From Spirochaetales bacterium (lineage in GTDB: Bacteria; Spirochaetota; Spirochaetia; SZUA-6; DRHE01): a stretch of DNA of 7,091 nucleotides. This document shows, piece after piece, positions 1-5,485 of this stretch (the first letter of the stretch is position 1; every line of letters starts with the position of its first letter). The notes beneath the pieces were generated by a model. The model saw only the letters and a program-made list of their open reading frames with translations, ran no database searches and was not told the DNA's origin. The stretch spans positions 1 to 7,091 of the forward strand of contig DRHE01000423.1 in NCBI GenBank assembly GCA_011049745.1, read 5' to 3'. The translations under genes were made by a program, and so were the position numbers.

Positions 1-19
1 AGATGTGTATAAGAGACAG
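1..19. other. Tn5/Nextera mosaic-end adapter remnant
   Basis: The first 19 bases, AGATGTGTATAAGAGACAG, are identical to the transposase mosaic end used in Nextera/tagmentation libraries. The open reading frame on the minus strand runs intact up to base 20 and then meets this sequence, so this is untrimmed library adapter at a contig end and not a natural transposon end. It has no biological meaning and should be trimmed; the gene next to it is truncated by the assembly, not by mutation. Confidence 0.97.
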
Positions 20-506
20 GGTATGCTACCACCAGGCCGGCATAGGAGTAGATCTGGAAGCCGGGATAGAGGTCTATATGCAGTAAGCGGATAAATAATA
101 AGGTTATCACACCATTGGCGCCCAGTATGATAATAAATGCGAAGGCAAGAGGCGCACCGGCAAAGTTTGTTGTCACAGTGGCCAGGGCTTCAAAGAGCTC
201 GCACAGCCGCTTTGAGCGTATCCGCAGCATATAATAACCAATAAAGGTTCCCAGGATCCTACCCAGGAGCGCGGTGACAAATGAAAGACGGATACTATTC
301 CAGAAGGAATTGAAATAGACAGCCTGGCTCAAGCTTGAATAATTGGCCAGGGTGAAGCTGCCATTACCGTCGAAAAAGCTGTCTTTTATCAGAATCATAA
401 TCGGAATGATTTCAAAAGCCAGGCAGAAAATAAAAAAAGGAAGTATACCCAAAATCGCAGCAAGACGCACAGAGCTCAGGCGCATTCGTTTTTGTTTTTT
501 TTGCAC
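20..506 (-). CDS. ABC transporter permease, N-terminal part (truncated by contig end)
   Basis: An inner-membrane permease subunit of a binding-protein-dependent ABC importer. About 162 residues are present. After a basic start (QKKQKRMRLSSVRL) comes a first hydrophobic helix (about residues 14-35), then a periplasmic stretch with DSFFDGNGSFTLANYSSL and SFWNSIRLSF, typical of permeases of the PotB/FbpB/PhnU type (polyamine, iron or 2-aminoethylphosphonate uptake). Further hydrophobic segments follow, including a NFAGAPLAFAF motif seen in that group. The EAA loop that contacts the ATPase lies beyond the cut. I chose the GTG at 506 because AAGGAGAG (minus strand, 522-515) lies 8 nt upstream; an in-frame ATG at 485 has no such site. 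It is transcribed away from the symporter gene and its own promoter lies at 541-569. The substrate cannot be told. The companion ATPase and binding-protein genes are presumably beyond the window. Confidence 0.85.
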
Positions 507-514
507 GAAAAAAA

Positions 515-522
515 CTCTCCTT
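515..522 (-). promoter_or_regulatory. Shine-Dalgarno site deciding the GTG start of the permease
   Basis: The minus strand reads AAGGAGAG, 8 nt before GTG at 506. This is a near-ideal ribosome site and is the reason for preferring GTG over the downstream ATG at 485. Confidence 0.75.
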
Positions 523-532
523 TTCCATTTAT

Positions 533-589
533 AGAACGTTACTATAACAATATCAAAGAACTTTGTCAATAGCCTATTTAAAGAACTTT
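533..589. repeat. Three AGAACNTT repeats over the divergent promoter region (candidate operators)
   Basis: Copies: AGAACGTT at 533-540, AGAACTTT at 557-564 and AGAACTTT at 582-589, so the periods are 24 and 25 bp. The last two extend to a 10-bp identical AAAGAACTTT (555-564 and 580-589), which has AAAG/CTTT inverted arms and so could bind a dimer. Relative to the minus-strand promoter, one copy lies upstream of the -35 box, one in the spacer touching the -35 box, and one at the expected transcription start. This is the layout of a repressor or cooperative regulator. No regulator gene is in the window and I cannot name the family. Confidence 0.55.
541..569 (-). promoter_or_regulatory. Sigma-70-type promoter of the ABC permease
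   Basis: On the minus strand a perfect -35 box TTGACA (569-564) is followed by a 17-bp spacer and TATAGT (546-541), five of six matches to the -10 consensus. The expected transcript start is near 534, giving a leader of about 28 nt that contains the ribosome site. A repeated motif sits upstream of, inside and just downstream of this promoter, so it is probably controlled by a DNA-binding regulator. Confidence 0.8.
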
Positions 590-601
590 TTATAAGTTAG
601 A

Positions 602-617
602 CCGGCTGATCAGCCGG
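602..617. promoter_or_regulatory. Perfect 16-bp palindrome in the divergent intergenic region
   Basis: CCGGCTGATCAGCCGG is its own reverse complement over all 16 bases. It may be a dimer-binding operator, or an RNA hairpin (six GC-rich pairs, GAUC loop) near the 5' end of the symporter leader. A TATAAG sequence at 591-596 lies just upstream and could be a -10 element for plus-strand transcription, but I find no matching -35 box. Confidence 0.5.
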
Positions 618-728
618 AACGGTGTGCAATCCCAGCAGGGGGCCGCGATCGGTTGACAGGAAAAACTAAATAATCTAAGTTTTTAGAAAAATAGCACCGC
701 ATTTACGAGTTATGTTACAGGCGCCAAA

Positions 729-761
729 GGCCATCCAGACTCATCTGGGTGGTCTTTTTTT
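729..761 (+). terminator. Rho-independent terminator in the symporter leader
   Basis: An 11-bp stem (729-739 with 744-754, including two G-U pairs) closed by a CTCA loop is followed directly by seven T's (755-761). The T tract is only on the plus-strand side (three on the other), so it acts on rightward transcription. It ends 31 nt before the symporter start codon and about 17 nt before its ribosome site. It cannot belong to an upstream plus-strand gene because the neighbour at 20-506 is on the minus strand. Confidence 0.85.
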
Positions 762-792
762 ATTATATTAAATTGGGCAAAGGAGTGTTACT

Positions 793-2418
793 ATGGCGGT
801 TAGATTGGGAATTCTCCTGGTATACTTGCTAATCACCTTGATCATCGGCCTGATCTTTCGGAAAAAAGCTATGACAAACAGGGTGGAATTCTTCCTGGCC
901 GGTAGGAAGCTGTCCAAAACCCTCCTTTTTTTTACCTTAGCAGCAACCAATTTCAGCGCCTTTACCATCTTCGGCCTGTCGGGAGCCGGATACCGTATAG
1001 GTTATGCTTTTTATCCGGTTATGGGGTTTGGCACCGGCTTCATGGCGCTCAGCTTTTATCTTATTGGCAGCAAAGTGCTTATACTGTCGAAAAAACGCAA
1101 CTACATTACCCCTTCAGATTACATTGCGGATCGTTACAACTCCCCATTATTGAAAAAACTCTTTTCTTTAATTATGCTCCTCTTCACCCTTCCCTATATT
1201 GCAATACAGACGGTTGCCAGCGGAAAATCACTACACTCTCTTATCGGCCTGCCATACCTGACGGGCGCCATGCTTATTTCCGGTTTCATTATTCTCTATG
1301 TGGTCCTGGGAGGTATGCGTTCAATTGCCTGGACGGATCTGATCCAGGGTTTGATGCTGGTGCTTTTTACTCTGGCTTCATTCCTGATTATCTCCGGAAA
1401 GCTCGGCGGCTTTACAGCAGTTCACCGGGAGATAAGCAGCAAGTATCCATCCCTTTTATCCCGGCCCGGCCTTGATGGTTCTATGACTATCGGGGTCTGG
1501 ATAAGCTACCTTGTTCTGTGGTTCTTTGCCGACCCCATGTTCCCGCAACTCTTTCAACGCTTTATGGCAGCCAGGGACGAGAAGACCCTGAATGCTTCCA
1601 TAGTTTTTTACCCGATCATAACCACCTTTCTCTTCTTTCTTACCGTATCAATCGGTGTAATGGGACGGCTCGTTTTTCCCGATTTACCGGCCAGCCAATC
1701 GGACACCATCTTCCCCCTTTTACTCCAGAAATATACAGGAGTATTCTTAAGCACCCTGCTGCTTACCGGCAGTATTGCCGCACTGATGTCTACCATGGAC
1801 TCACAGCTGCTCACCCTGACTTCTATAGTCACAGTGGATTTTATGAAATCAAAAAAACCGGGTGTTTTTTGGGAGAAGCTCACTATTGTGGTTATTGGGA
1901 TTTTAGGTTTTCTACTGGCCGTCAAACCGCCTCAAACCATACTCGGCTTTATCAACAAAACCACTTTCAATGGTTTAAGTGTTCTGGCACCAACAGTGAT
2001 CGGAGGTTTATACTGGAAACGCGCAAACAGATATGCCGCAATTGCCAGTATTCTCACCGGGCAGGTCCTGGTGGTTTGCTTCTATTGCGGCTGGCTTCGG
2101 GTAACCGGTATGCTGCCCGTGATCCCAATTCTATTAGCTACTATTGCTGTTTTTATTATTGTCAGTCTATCAACTCATGCCGACGGGGAGAACCTGGAAA
2201 TTGTATTTCCCATTGATCGACGTTTCCTTAAGTGGGGGCCTATTTTTCTTGTCCTCTTCCTTCTCGGTATCGACTTTTGGGCCTGGAACAGAACACCGCT
2301 TCTTGTTGCCGGTCTGCCCCTGTGGATCTGGTACTACATCACTCTGGGGATCCTTTTGTCCCTGGCCTTCAGGCTCTTTCTTTCAGGCTTCTCCTCTAAA
2401 AAACCAGGGGAAACCTGA
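793..2418 (+). CDS. Sodium:solute symporter family (SSS) transporter
   Basis: A complete 541-residue secondary transporter of the SSS family (PutP/SGLT type), which imports a small solute with Na+ across the inner membrane. It is built of about 13-15 hydrophobic segments from residue 4 to about 530, slightly longer than PutP (about 500). Family signs: FFLAGRKLS after the first helix, the AATNFSAFTIFG helix, the signature GGMRSIAWTDLIQG at about 172-185, and GSIAALMSTMDSQLL at 326-340, where S333-T334 correspond to the Ser-Thr pair of the second Na+ site in PutP. AAAGGAG (779-785) lies 7 nt before the ATG. The gene stands alone: a terminator precedes it and a weak hairpin follows. The substrate is not readable; SSS members carry amino acids, sugars, pantothenate, carboxylates and others, and these motifs do not separate them. 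Membership of the family is firm. Confidence 0.95.
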   Translation: MAVRLGILLVYLLITLIIGLIFRKKAMTNRVEFFLAGRKLSKTLLFFTLAATNFSAFTIFGLSGAGYRIGYAFYPVMGFGTGFMALSFYLIGSKVLILSKKRNYITPSDYIADRYNSPLLKKLFSLIMLLFTLPYIAIQTVASGKSLHSLIGLPYLTGAMLISGFIILYVVLGGMRSIAWTDLIQGLMLVLFTLASFLIISGKLGGFTAVHREISSKYPSLLSRPGLDGSMTIGVWISYLVLWFFADPMFPQLFQRFMAARDEKTLNASIVFYPIITTFLFFLTVSIGVMGRLVFPDLPASQSDTIFPLLLQKYTGVFLSTLLLTGSIAALMSTMDSQLLTLTSIVTVDFMKSKKPGVFWEKLTIVVIGILGFLLAVKPPQTILGFINKTTFNGLSVLAPTVIGGLYWKRANRYAAIASILTGQVLVVCFYCGWLRVTGMLPVIPILLATIAVFIIVSLSTHADGENLEIVFPIDRRFLKWGPIFLVLFLLGIDFWAWNRTPLLVAGLPLWIWYYITLGILLSLAFRLFLSGFSSKKPGET

Positions 2419-2465
2419 GAACGGCTTATCAGTAAAAAACGACAGCCTGCAGGCCGGTGAATAGT

Positions 2466-2486
2466 GACTCAAAGAGTCTTTTCTTT
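2466..2486 (+). terminator. Weak terminator-like hairpin after the symporter
   Basis: GACTC (2466-2470) and GAGTC (2474-2478) form a 5-bp stem with an AAA loop followed by TTTTCTTT. It is nested in an outer imperfect stem CCGGTGA/TTACCGG (2454-2460 with 2485-2491). The stem is short and the T run is interrupted, so termination is probably partial. The next gene has its own promoter downstream, which fits a transcription-unit boundary here. Confidence 0.4.
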
Positions 2487-2518
2487 ACCGGTAGATTCCA
2501 CTGTAGTTGGAAACATAA

Positions 2519-2547
2519 TTGATAAAATCATAAGCATGTGATATTAT
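2519..2547 (+). promoter_or_regulatory. Sigma-70-type promoter of the transglutaminase/TPR/Ig unit
   Basis: TTGATA (2519-2524), a 17-bp spacer, then TATTAT (2542-2547) preceded by TGA, an extended -10. Each hexamer matches the consensus at five of six positions. The expected transcript start is near 2554. That lies only about 9 nt before a TTG at 2563, so a start there would have no ribosome site on the transcript; this argues for the TTG at 2590. Confidence 0.75.
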
Positions 2548-2578
2548 AGAGGGTATAGATAATTGAAGATTAAGTATC

Positions 2579-2582
2579 GGAG
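2579..2582 (+). promoter_or_regulatory. Ribosome-binding site selecting the TTG start at 2590
   Basis: GGAG lies 7 nt before TTG at 2590, a standard spacing. The competing in-frame TTG at 2563 has only GAGG further upstream (2549-2552), in DNA that overlaps the end of the promoter and is probably not transcribed. Confidence 0.55.
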
Positions 2583-2589
2583 CCTGGAA

Positions 2590-3450
2590 TTGAAATACAA
2601 TCCTGCACCCTGCCGCACCCTGGTGTTGATCCTCATAATGCTATCAGGAGTTCTCCATTCCTTTGCCCAGTCTGCTGAAGTGGATTATAACACCTACTAC
2701 CAGTTCCCCCTATCCCTGGGCATTGAATATCAGAGTCTCAAGCCCTTTGGCGGGGAGAGCAGGGAGATTGACATTACGGCTTCCTATAATCAGGAAATTT
2801 TTACAACCGAAGGCATCACTCCCCTAACCGGTGAGATTATCGCGGATTACATTTCCAGGAATAAAGCAGCCAACCAGCGTTTTTCTGTTTCCTACGACCT
2901 GCATGATAAGACCGCCCTGTCCTGGGATGACGACCGTAAGGTAGCCGCTTTTATTACGCCTGCGGACAGCGCCCTGCGAAATTATTCGAGCTATATCCGC
3001 CAAACAAGTAAAAATGAGGTGATCTCCGGCTTGAGTGAGGCTCTGCAAACAGGCATGCAGGTTTACAGCGCCCTGACGGAGATCGGTGTTCTCTACCAGG
3101 TAGACCCCACCTCACCCTTTACCGCGGCTCAAAGCAACCCTTTAATAGTAGATTCCATCAGCCTGCCGCGGGATACCCTTAAAAGGGCAACCGGCGACTG
3201 CGACGATCTCACCGTTCTCTATACTTCGATTCTGGAAACAGTGGGCATAGAAACCGCCTTTATCACAGTGCCCGGTCATATCTATGCCGCCTTCAACACC
3301 AGGGTCCCCTCGCGCAGCTATAAAAGTGTTCATCCGGATCGCAATATGACCCTAAACATTAACGGTGAGCTCTGGATTCCCGTTGAAATCACCATGATCG
3401 GTAACGATGATTTTCTATCTGCCTGGAGAAAGGGCGCAGTACGGCAGTAA
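2590..3450 (+). CDS. Exported transglutaminase-like protein, probably the 5' part of a frameshifted larger gene
   Basis: 286 residues from TTG 2590 (the frame is also open from TTG 2563, 295 residues). The N-terminus is a signal peptide: short Lys/Arg region, hydrophobic core LVLILIMLSGVL, likely cleavage after SFA at residue 26. Residues about 30-190 are an unrecognised region rich in beta-type sequence (YYQFPLSLGIEYQSL). Residues about 195-275 are a transglutaminase-like papain-fold domain: ATGDCDDLTVL with catalytic-type Cys204, GHIYAAF with His230, and LWIPVEIT with Glu266. Such domains act as peptidases, amidases or cross-linking enzymes; which one is unknown. The frame stops at GAVRQ right after a conserved-looking FLSAWRKG. 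The +1 frame overlaps it by 44 bp and continues naturally (QYGSKAAIVADFK), so the stop is probably the result of a frameshift. It is the first gene after the promoter at 2519-2547. Confidence 0.85.
   Translation: MKYNPAPCRTLVLILIMLSGVLHSFAQSAEVDYNTYYQFPLSLGIEYQSLKPFGGESREIDITASYNQEIFTTEGITPLTGEIIADYISRNKAANQRFSVSYDLHDKTALSWDDDRKVAAFITPADSALRNYSSYIRQTSKNEVISGLSEALQTGMQVYSALTEIGVLYQVDPTSPFTAAQSNPLIVDSISLPRDTLKRATGDCDDLTVLYTSILETVGIETAFITVPGHIYAAFNTRVPSRSYKSVHPDRNMTLNINGELWIPVEITMIGNDDFLSAWRKGAVRQ
3398..3447 (+). other. Window of the presumed +1 frameshift
   Basis: The second frame opens after a TGA at 3395-3397 and the first frame closes at TAA 3448-3450, so the change of frame must lie between. 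The runs AAA (3429-3431) and GGG (3432-3434) are adjacent; one extra base in either would explain the break and would give W-R-(K/R)-A-Q-Y-G-S-K across the join. No classical programmed-frameshift signal is seen (no CTT-TGA-like site), so a sequencing error or a true mutation is more likely than recoding. Confidence 0.6.
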
Positions 3451-5470
3451 AGCAGCAATCGTAGCTGATTTTAAAAGAGACAGAGAGAAACTGGTAGACT
3501 CCGTGCTTGAGGATTACCTGACTACTGCCCGTGAAAGCGGGGAAAAGAGGCATTACAACCGGCTGGGGGTGGCCAGCGCCCAATTCGGACGCTATTCCCA
3601 GGCAGAAAAGGCCTTCAACACCGCTCTCTCCCTGGACAGGAACTATCTAGATCCCCGTATCAACCTGGGAAATGTTTATTATCTGAGACAGGAGTTTCAG
3701 CAGGCATTGAAGTATTATCATGGCGCTGAGGATATCCTCTTAGATGGCGGGCGTAAAAACTCTTCCTTATATTTTACGGTTCTGCTCAATATCTCCAAGA
3801 CCTACTATGAGCTGGAGAACTATGACAAAGCAACAGAGTATTACGAAACCCTGGTTGAAGATGAGCTCTCACCGGTAATCATGCTGACTGAACCGCAGAA
3901 TTACGGCCAATATAAGTCAACAATAACCATGTCAGGGGTGGTTGAGGATTCTTCAACTACGCCGGGTGATAACCAGGGAAGGGTCAGCACTCTATCCTAT
4001 GAAGTTCAGGGCCACTACCTGCTCTCAGGGGAGATCCCCTTTGCTGCAGACGGCCAATTCGGCCCGGTGGATATTGATGCAACCGGACTTTCCGGCCGTG
4101 AGGTAATAGTTATCTCGGCAGAGGACTGGAATGGCAACATTTCAGAAGAGGAGATAATTCTCGATGAGGATACCAGCGGTCCCATGATAGATATTCCGGA
4201 TAACTACTCTCAATATACAAATCAGGTGACTATCAGTGGAACTATCGCTAATTCACAGAGTGACTCCACAATCACCGAAGTGAGATCAATAACCTGGGAA
4301 GTAATCTCTGATCCCACATTAACGGAAACACTGACTTTTGATGTAAGCGGCGATGGCACCTTCACCGCTACACCGCCGCCTGCAGCCACCATCAAATATT
4401 ACGCCCCGAATGACTTCGATTTTACGGTAAACACAGTTCTTCTGAAAGACACACAGTATATTAAAGTTACGGCGGAAGACTGGAATGGTCACACAACTGA
4501 TATTCTTCGCACCATAACTGACGGCAAGACCGGGCCATATATTGAGGTTTCATCACCTAATAACGGCGAGTCCTACCACAGTACCGTTACCATTACCGGC
4601 ATTGTGCAGAATGGTCAGAGTGACACGGGGCGGGACAGTGTGGAGTTTCTAACCTGCGCTCTCTTTGCCAGCGGCGGGGACGAGGGTACTATTACCTTTA
4701 CCGATCCTTTGGCGCCAACCTTCGCCCCTGATGATGGAACAATAACTTTCAATATCTTTACAAATGCATTTTCCATAACCCTCTCCACGACCACTCCTGT
4801 AACAATCAACGATGATTACCTGCGGATAAGTATCTGGGCGGAAGACAAAACAGGAAAGACCACAACAAAGACAATAGACCTGGTTAAAAGCGGCGGTCCC
4901 TCCTTGAGCATCAACTCACCTGTGCCGTATACCACCACGGTAAGTATAACCGGAACGGTAAAGAGCTGGGACGGAGCCCTCAATGCCGCCGAAATTGACA
5001 CTCTAACCTATTCCCTGGGAGCGGTGGTGGATCAACCCTTAGCATTTGACGCTGCCGGGAATATCGCCGCCTCCCTGACCACCAGTACGCTTTCAGGCGA
5101 CCAGACTCTGACTATTAAGGCAACTGATGATGACGGTAACTTATCACAGGTTTCATTCAGCCTTACCGACGGAATAGACCCGCAGCTTGTGATAACTGCG
5201 CCTGTTGACAATGATTCATATGACATGAGTGTAAATATTACAGCCACGGTAAGAAGCAATCCCGGCATTACCGGGGTTTGCGATATCGACAGTGTATCCT
5301 ACCAGATCGGTATTATTCAGGGTACATTGACCTACAACACCTCCGGAGTGATCAATGAAACAATCGACTTAAACAGCCTTTCCGGTACTCAAACCCTGAC
5401 CATTACGGCCGAGGATAAGAAAACGCCCACCCCGAATGAGTCCGAAGTCTCGGTGGAACTTGAAAAGTAG
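3407..5470 (+). CDS. TPR and Ig-like repeat protein, probably the 3' part of the frameshifted transglutaminase gene
   Basis: 687 residues if counted from ATG 3407, but that start has no visible ribosome site and gives no signal peptide, although the Ig-like part should be extracytoplasmic. Hence I read this as the continuation of the preceding frame (together about 959 residues). After a basic helical linker come three tetratricopeptide repeats at about 49-80, 81-114 and 119-152 (for example LGVASAQFGRYSQAEKAFNT and YYELENYDKATEYYETL), a protein-binding scaffold. Then five Ig-like beta repeats of 94-121 residues fill residues 156-687. Repeats open with P-x-I-x-I-x-x-P and a T-x-S/T-G-x-V strand, and the first two close with the near-identical AEDWNGN/AEDWNGH. 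There is no C-terminal anchor. The next gene follows after 15 bp and carries the same repeats. Enzyme residues are not evident here; the role is probably binding or scaffolding in the envelope. Confidence 0.85.
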   Translation: MIFYLPGERAQYGSKAAIVADFKRDREKLVDSVLEDYLTTARESGEKRHYNRLGVASAQFGRYSQAEKAFNTALSLDRNYLDPRINLGNVYYLRQEFQQALKYYHGAEDILLDGGRKNSSLYFTVLLNISKTYYELENYDKATEYYETLVEDELSPVIMLTEPQNYGQYKSTITMSGVVEDSSTTPGDNQGRVSTLSYEVQGHYLLSGEIPFAADGQFGPVDIDATGLSGREVIVISAEDWNGNISEEEIILDEDTSGPMIDIPDNYSQYTNQVTISGTIANSQSDSTITEVRSITWEVISDPTLTETLTFDVSGDGTFTATPPPAATIKYYAPNDFDFTVNTVLLKDTQYIKVTAEDWNGHTTDILRTITDGKTGPYIEVSSPNNGESYHSTVTITGIVQNGQSDTGRDSVEFLTCALFASGGDEGTITFTDPLAPTFAPDDGTITFNIFTNAFSITLSTTTPVTINDDYLRISIWAEDKTGKTTTKTIDLVKSGGPSLSINSPVPYTTTVSITGTVKSWDGALNAAEIDTLTYSLGAVVDQPLAFDAAGNIAASLTTSTLSGDQTLTIKATDDDGNLSQVSFSLTDGIDPQLVITAPVDNDSYDMSVNITATVRSNPGITGVCDIDSVSYQIGIIQGTLTYNTSGVINETIDLNSLSGTQTLTITAEDKKTPTPNESEVSVELEK
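3872..5467 (+). repeat. Five tandem Ig-like protein repeats
   Basis: Repeat units start at 3872, 4181, 4535, 4898 and 5180 (103, 118, 121, 94 and 96 residues). Common features are an opening Pro followed by a hydrophobic strand and N/P-x-x-x-x-Y, a strand of the type VTISGTV, a mid-repeat S/T-hydrophobic-aromatic strand, and a closing strand such as VTAEDWNGN or ITAEDKK. The DNA is diverged between units, so this is an old domain array and not a recent tandem duplication. The closest families I can suggest are bacterial Ig-like (Big) domains. Confidence 0.7.
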
Positions 5471-5485
5471 AGGTTGCATGGCGCA

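Larger units (their letters stand above)
597..792 (+). promoter_or_regulatory. Leader region of the symporter gene, candidate attenuator or riboswitch
   Basis: This is the plus-strand stretch before the symporter. It holds the 16-bp palindrome, a GC-rich block at about 620-650, a TTGACA box at 653-658 with only a poor -10 partner (TAAGTT at 676-681, 17-bp spacing), an AT-rich spacer, and a strong terminator at 729-761. Because nothing is transcribed into it from upstream on this strand, the terminator most likely ends a leader transcript conditionally or makes a small RNA. I do not recognise a known riboswitch class. Confidence 0.45.

Noticed and set aside
1..19. A transposon end or insertion sequence boundary
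   Set aside because: It is the synthetic mosaic end used in library preparation; there is no transposase gene, target duplication or second end.
343..534. 63-codon plus-strand frame
   Set aside because: It lies antisense to the ABC permease and its start region; the composition is Lys/Arg/Ile-rich shadow sequence with no family likeness.
616..660. Resemblance to part of a cobalamin riboswitch (GGAA, GGTG...AATCC, CCGC in order)
   Set aside because: The pieces match in order, but I find no B12 box (the AGCCAGGAGACC-like element) downstream and the spacing is irregular. The gene is not a recognisable B12 gene. A covariance-model search would settle it.
709..770. Short frame of 19 codons from an ATG at about 711 running through the terminator, a possible leader peptide
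   Set aside because: No ribosome-binding site, no run of a regulatory codon, and the frame simply reads through the hairpin and T tract.
1518..2216. 232-codon plus-strand frame inside the symporter gene
   Set aside because: It is a +1-type shadow of the well-supported symporter frame, rich in His, Arg and Cys and without a recognisable domain.
2445..2454. 10-bp palindrome GCCTGCAGGC after the symporter
   Set aside because: It is short, has no T tract or promoter next to it, and is within what chance gives in this much DNA.
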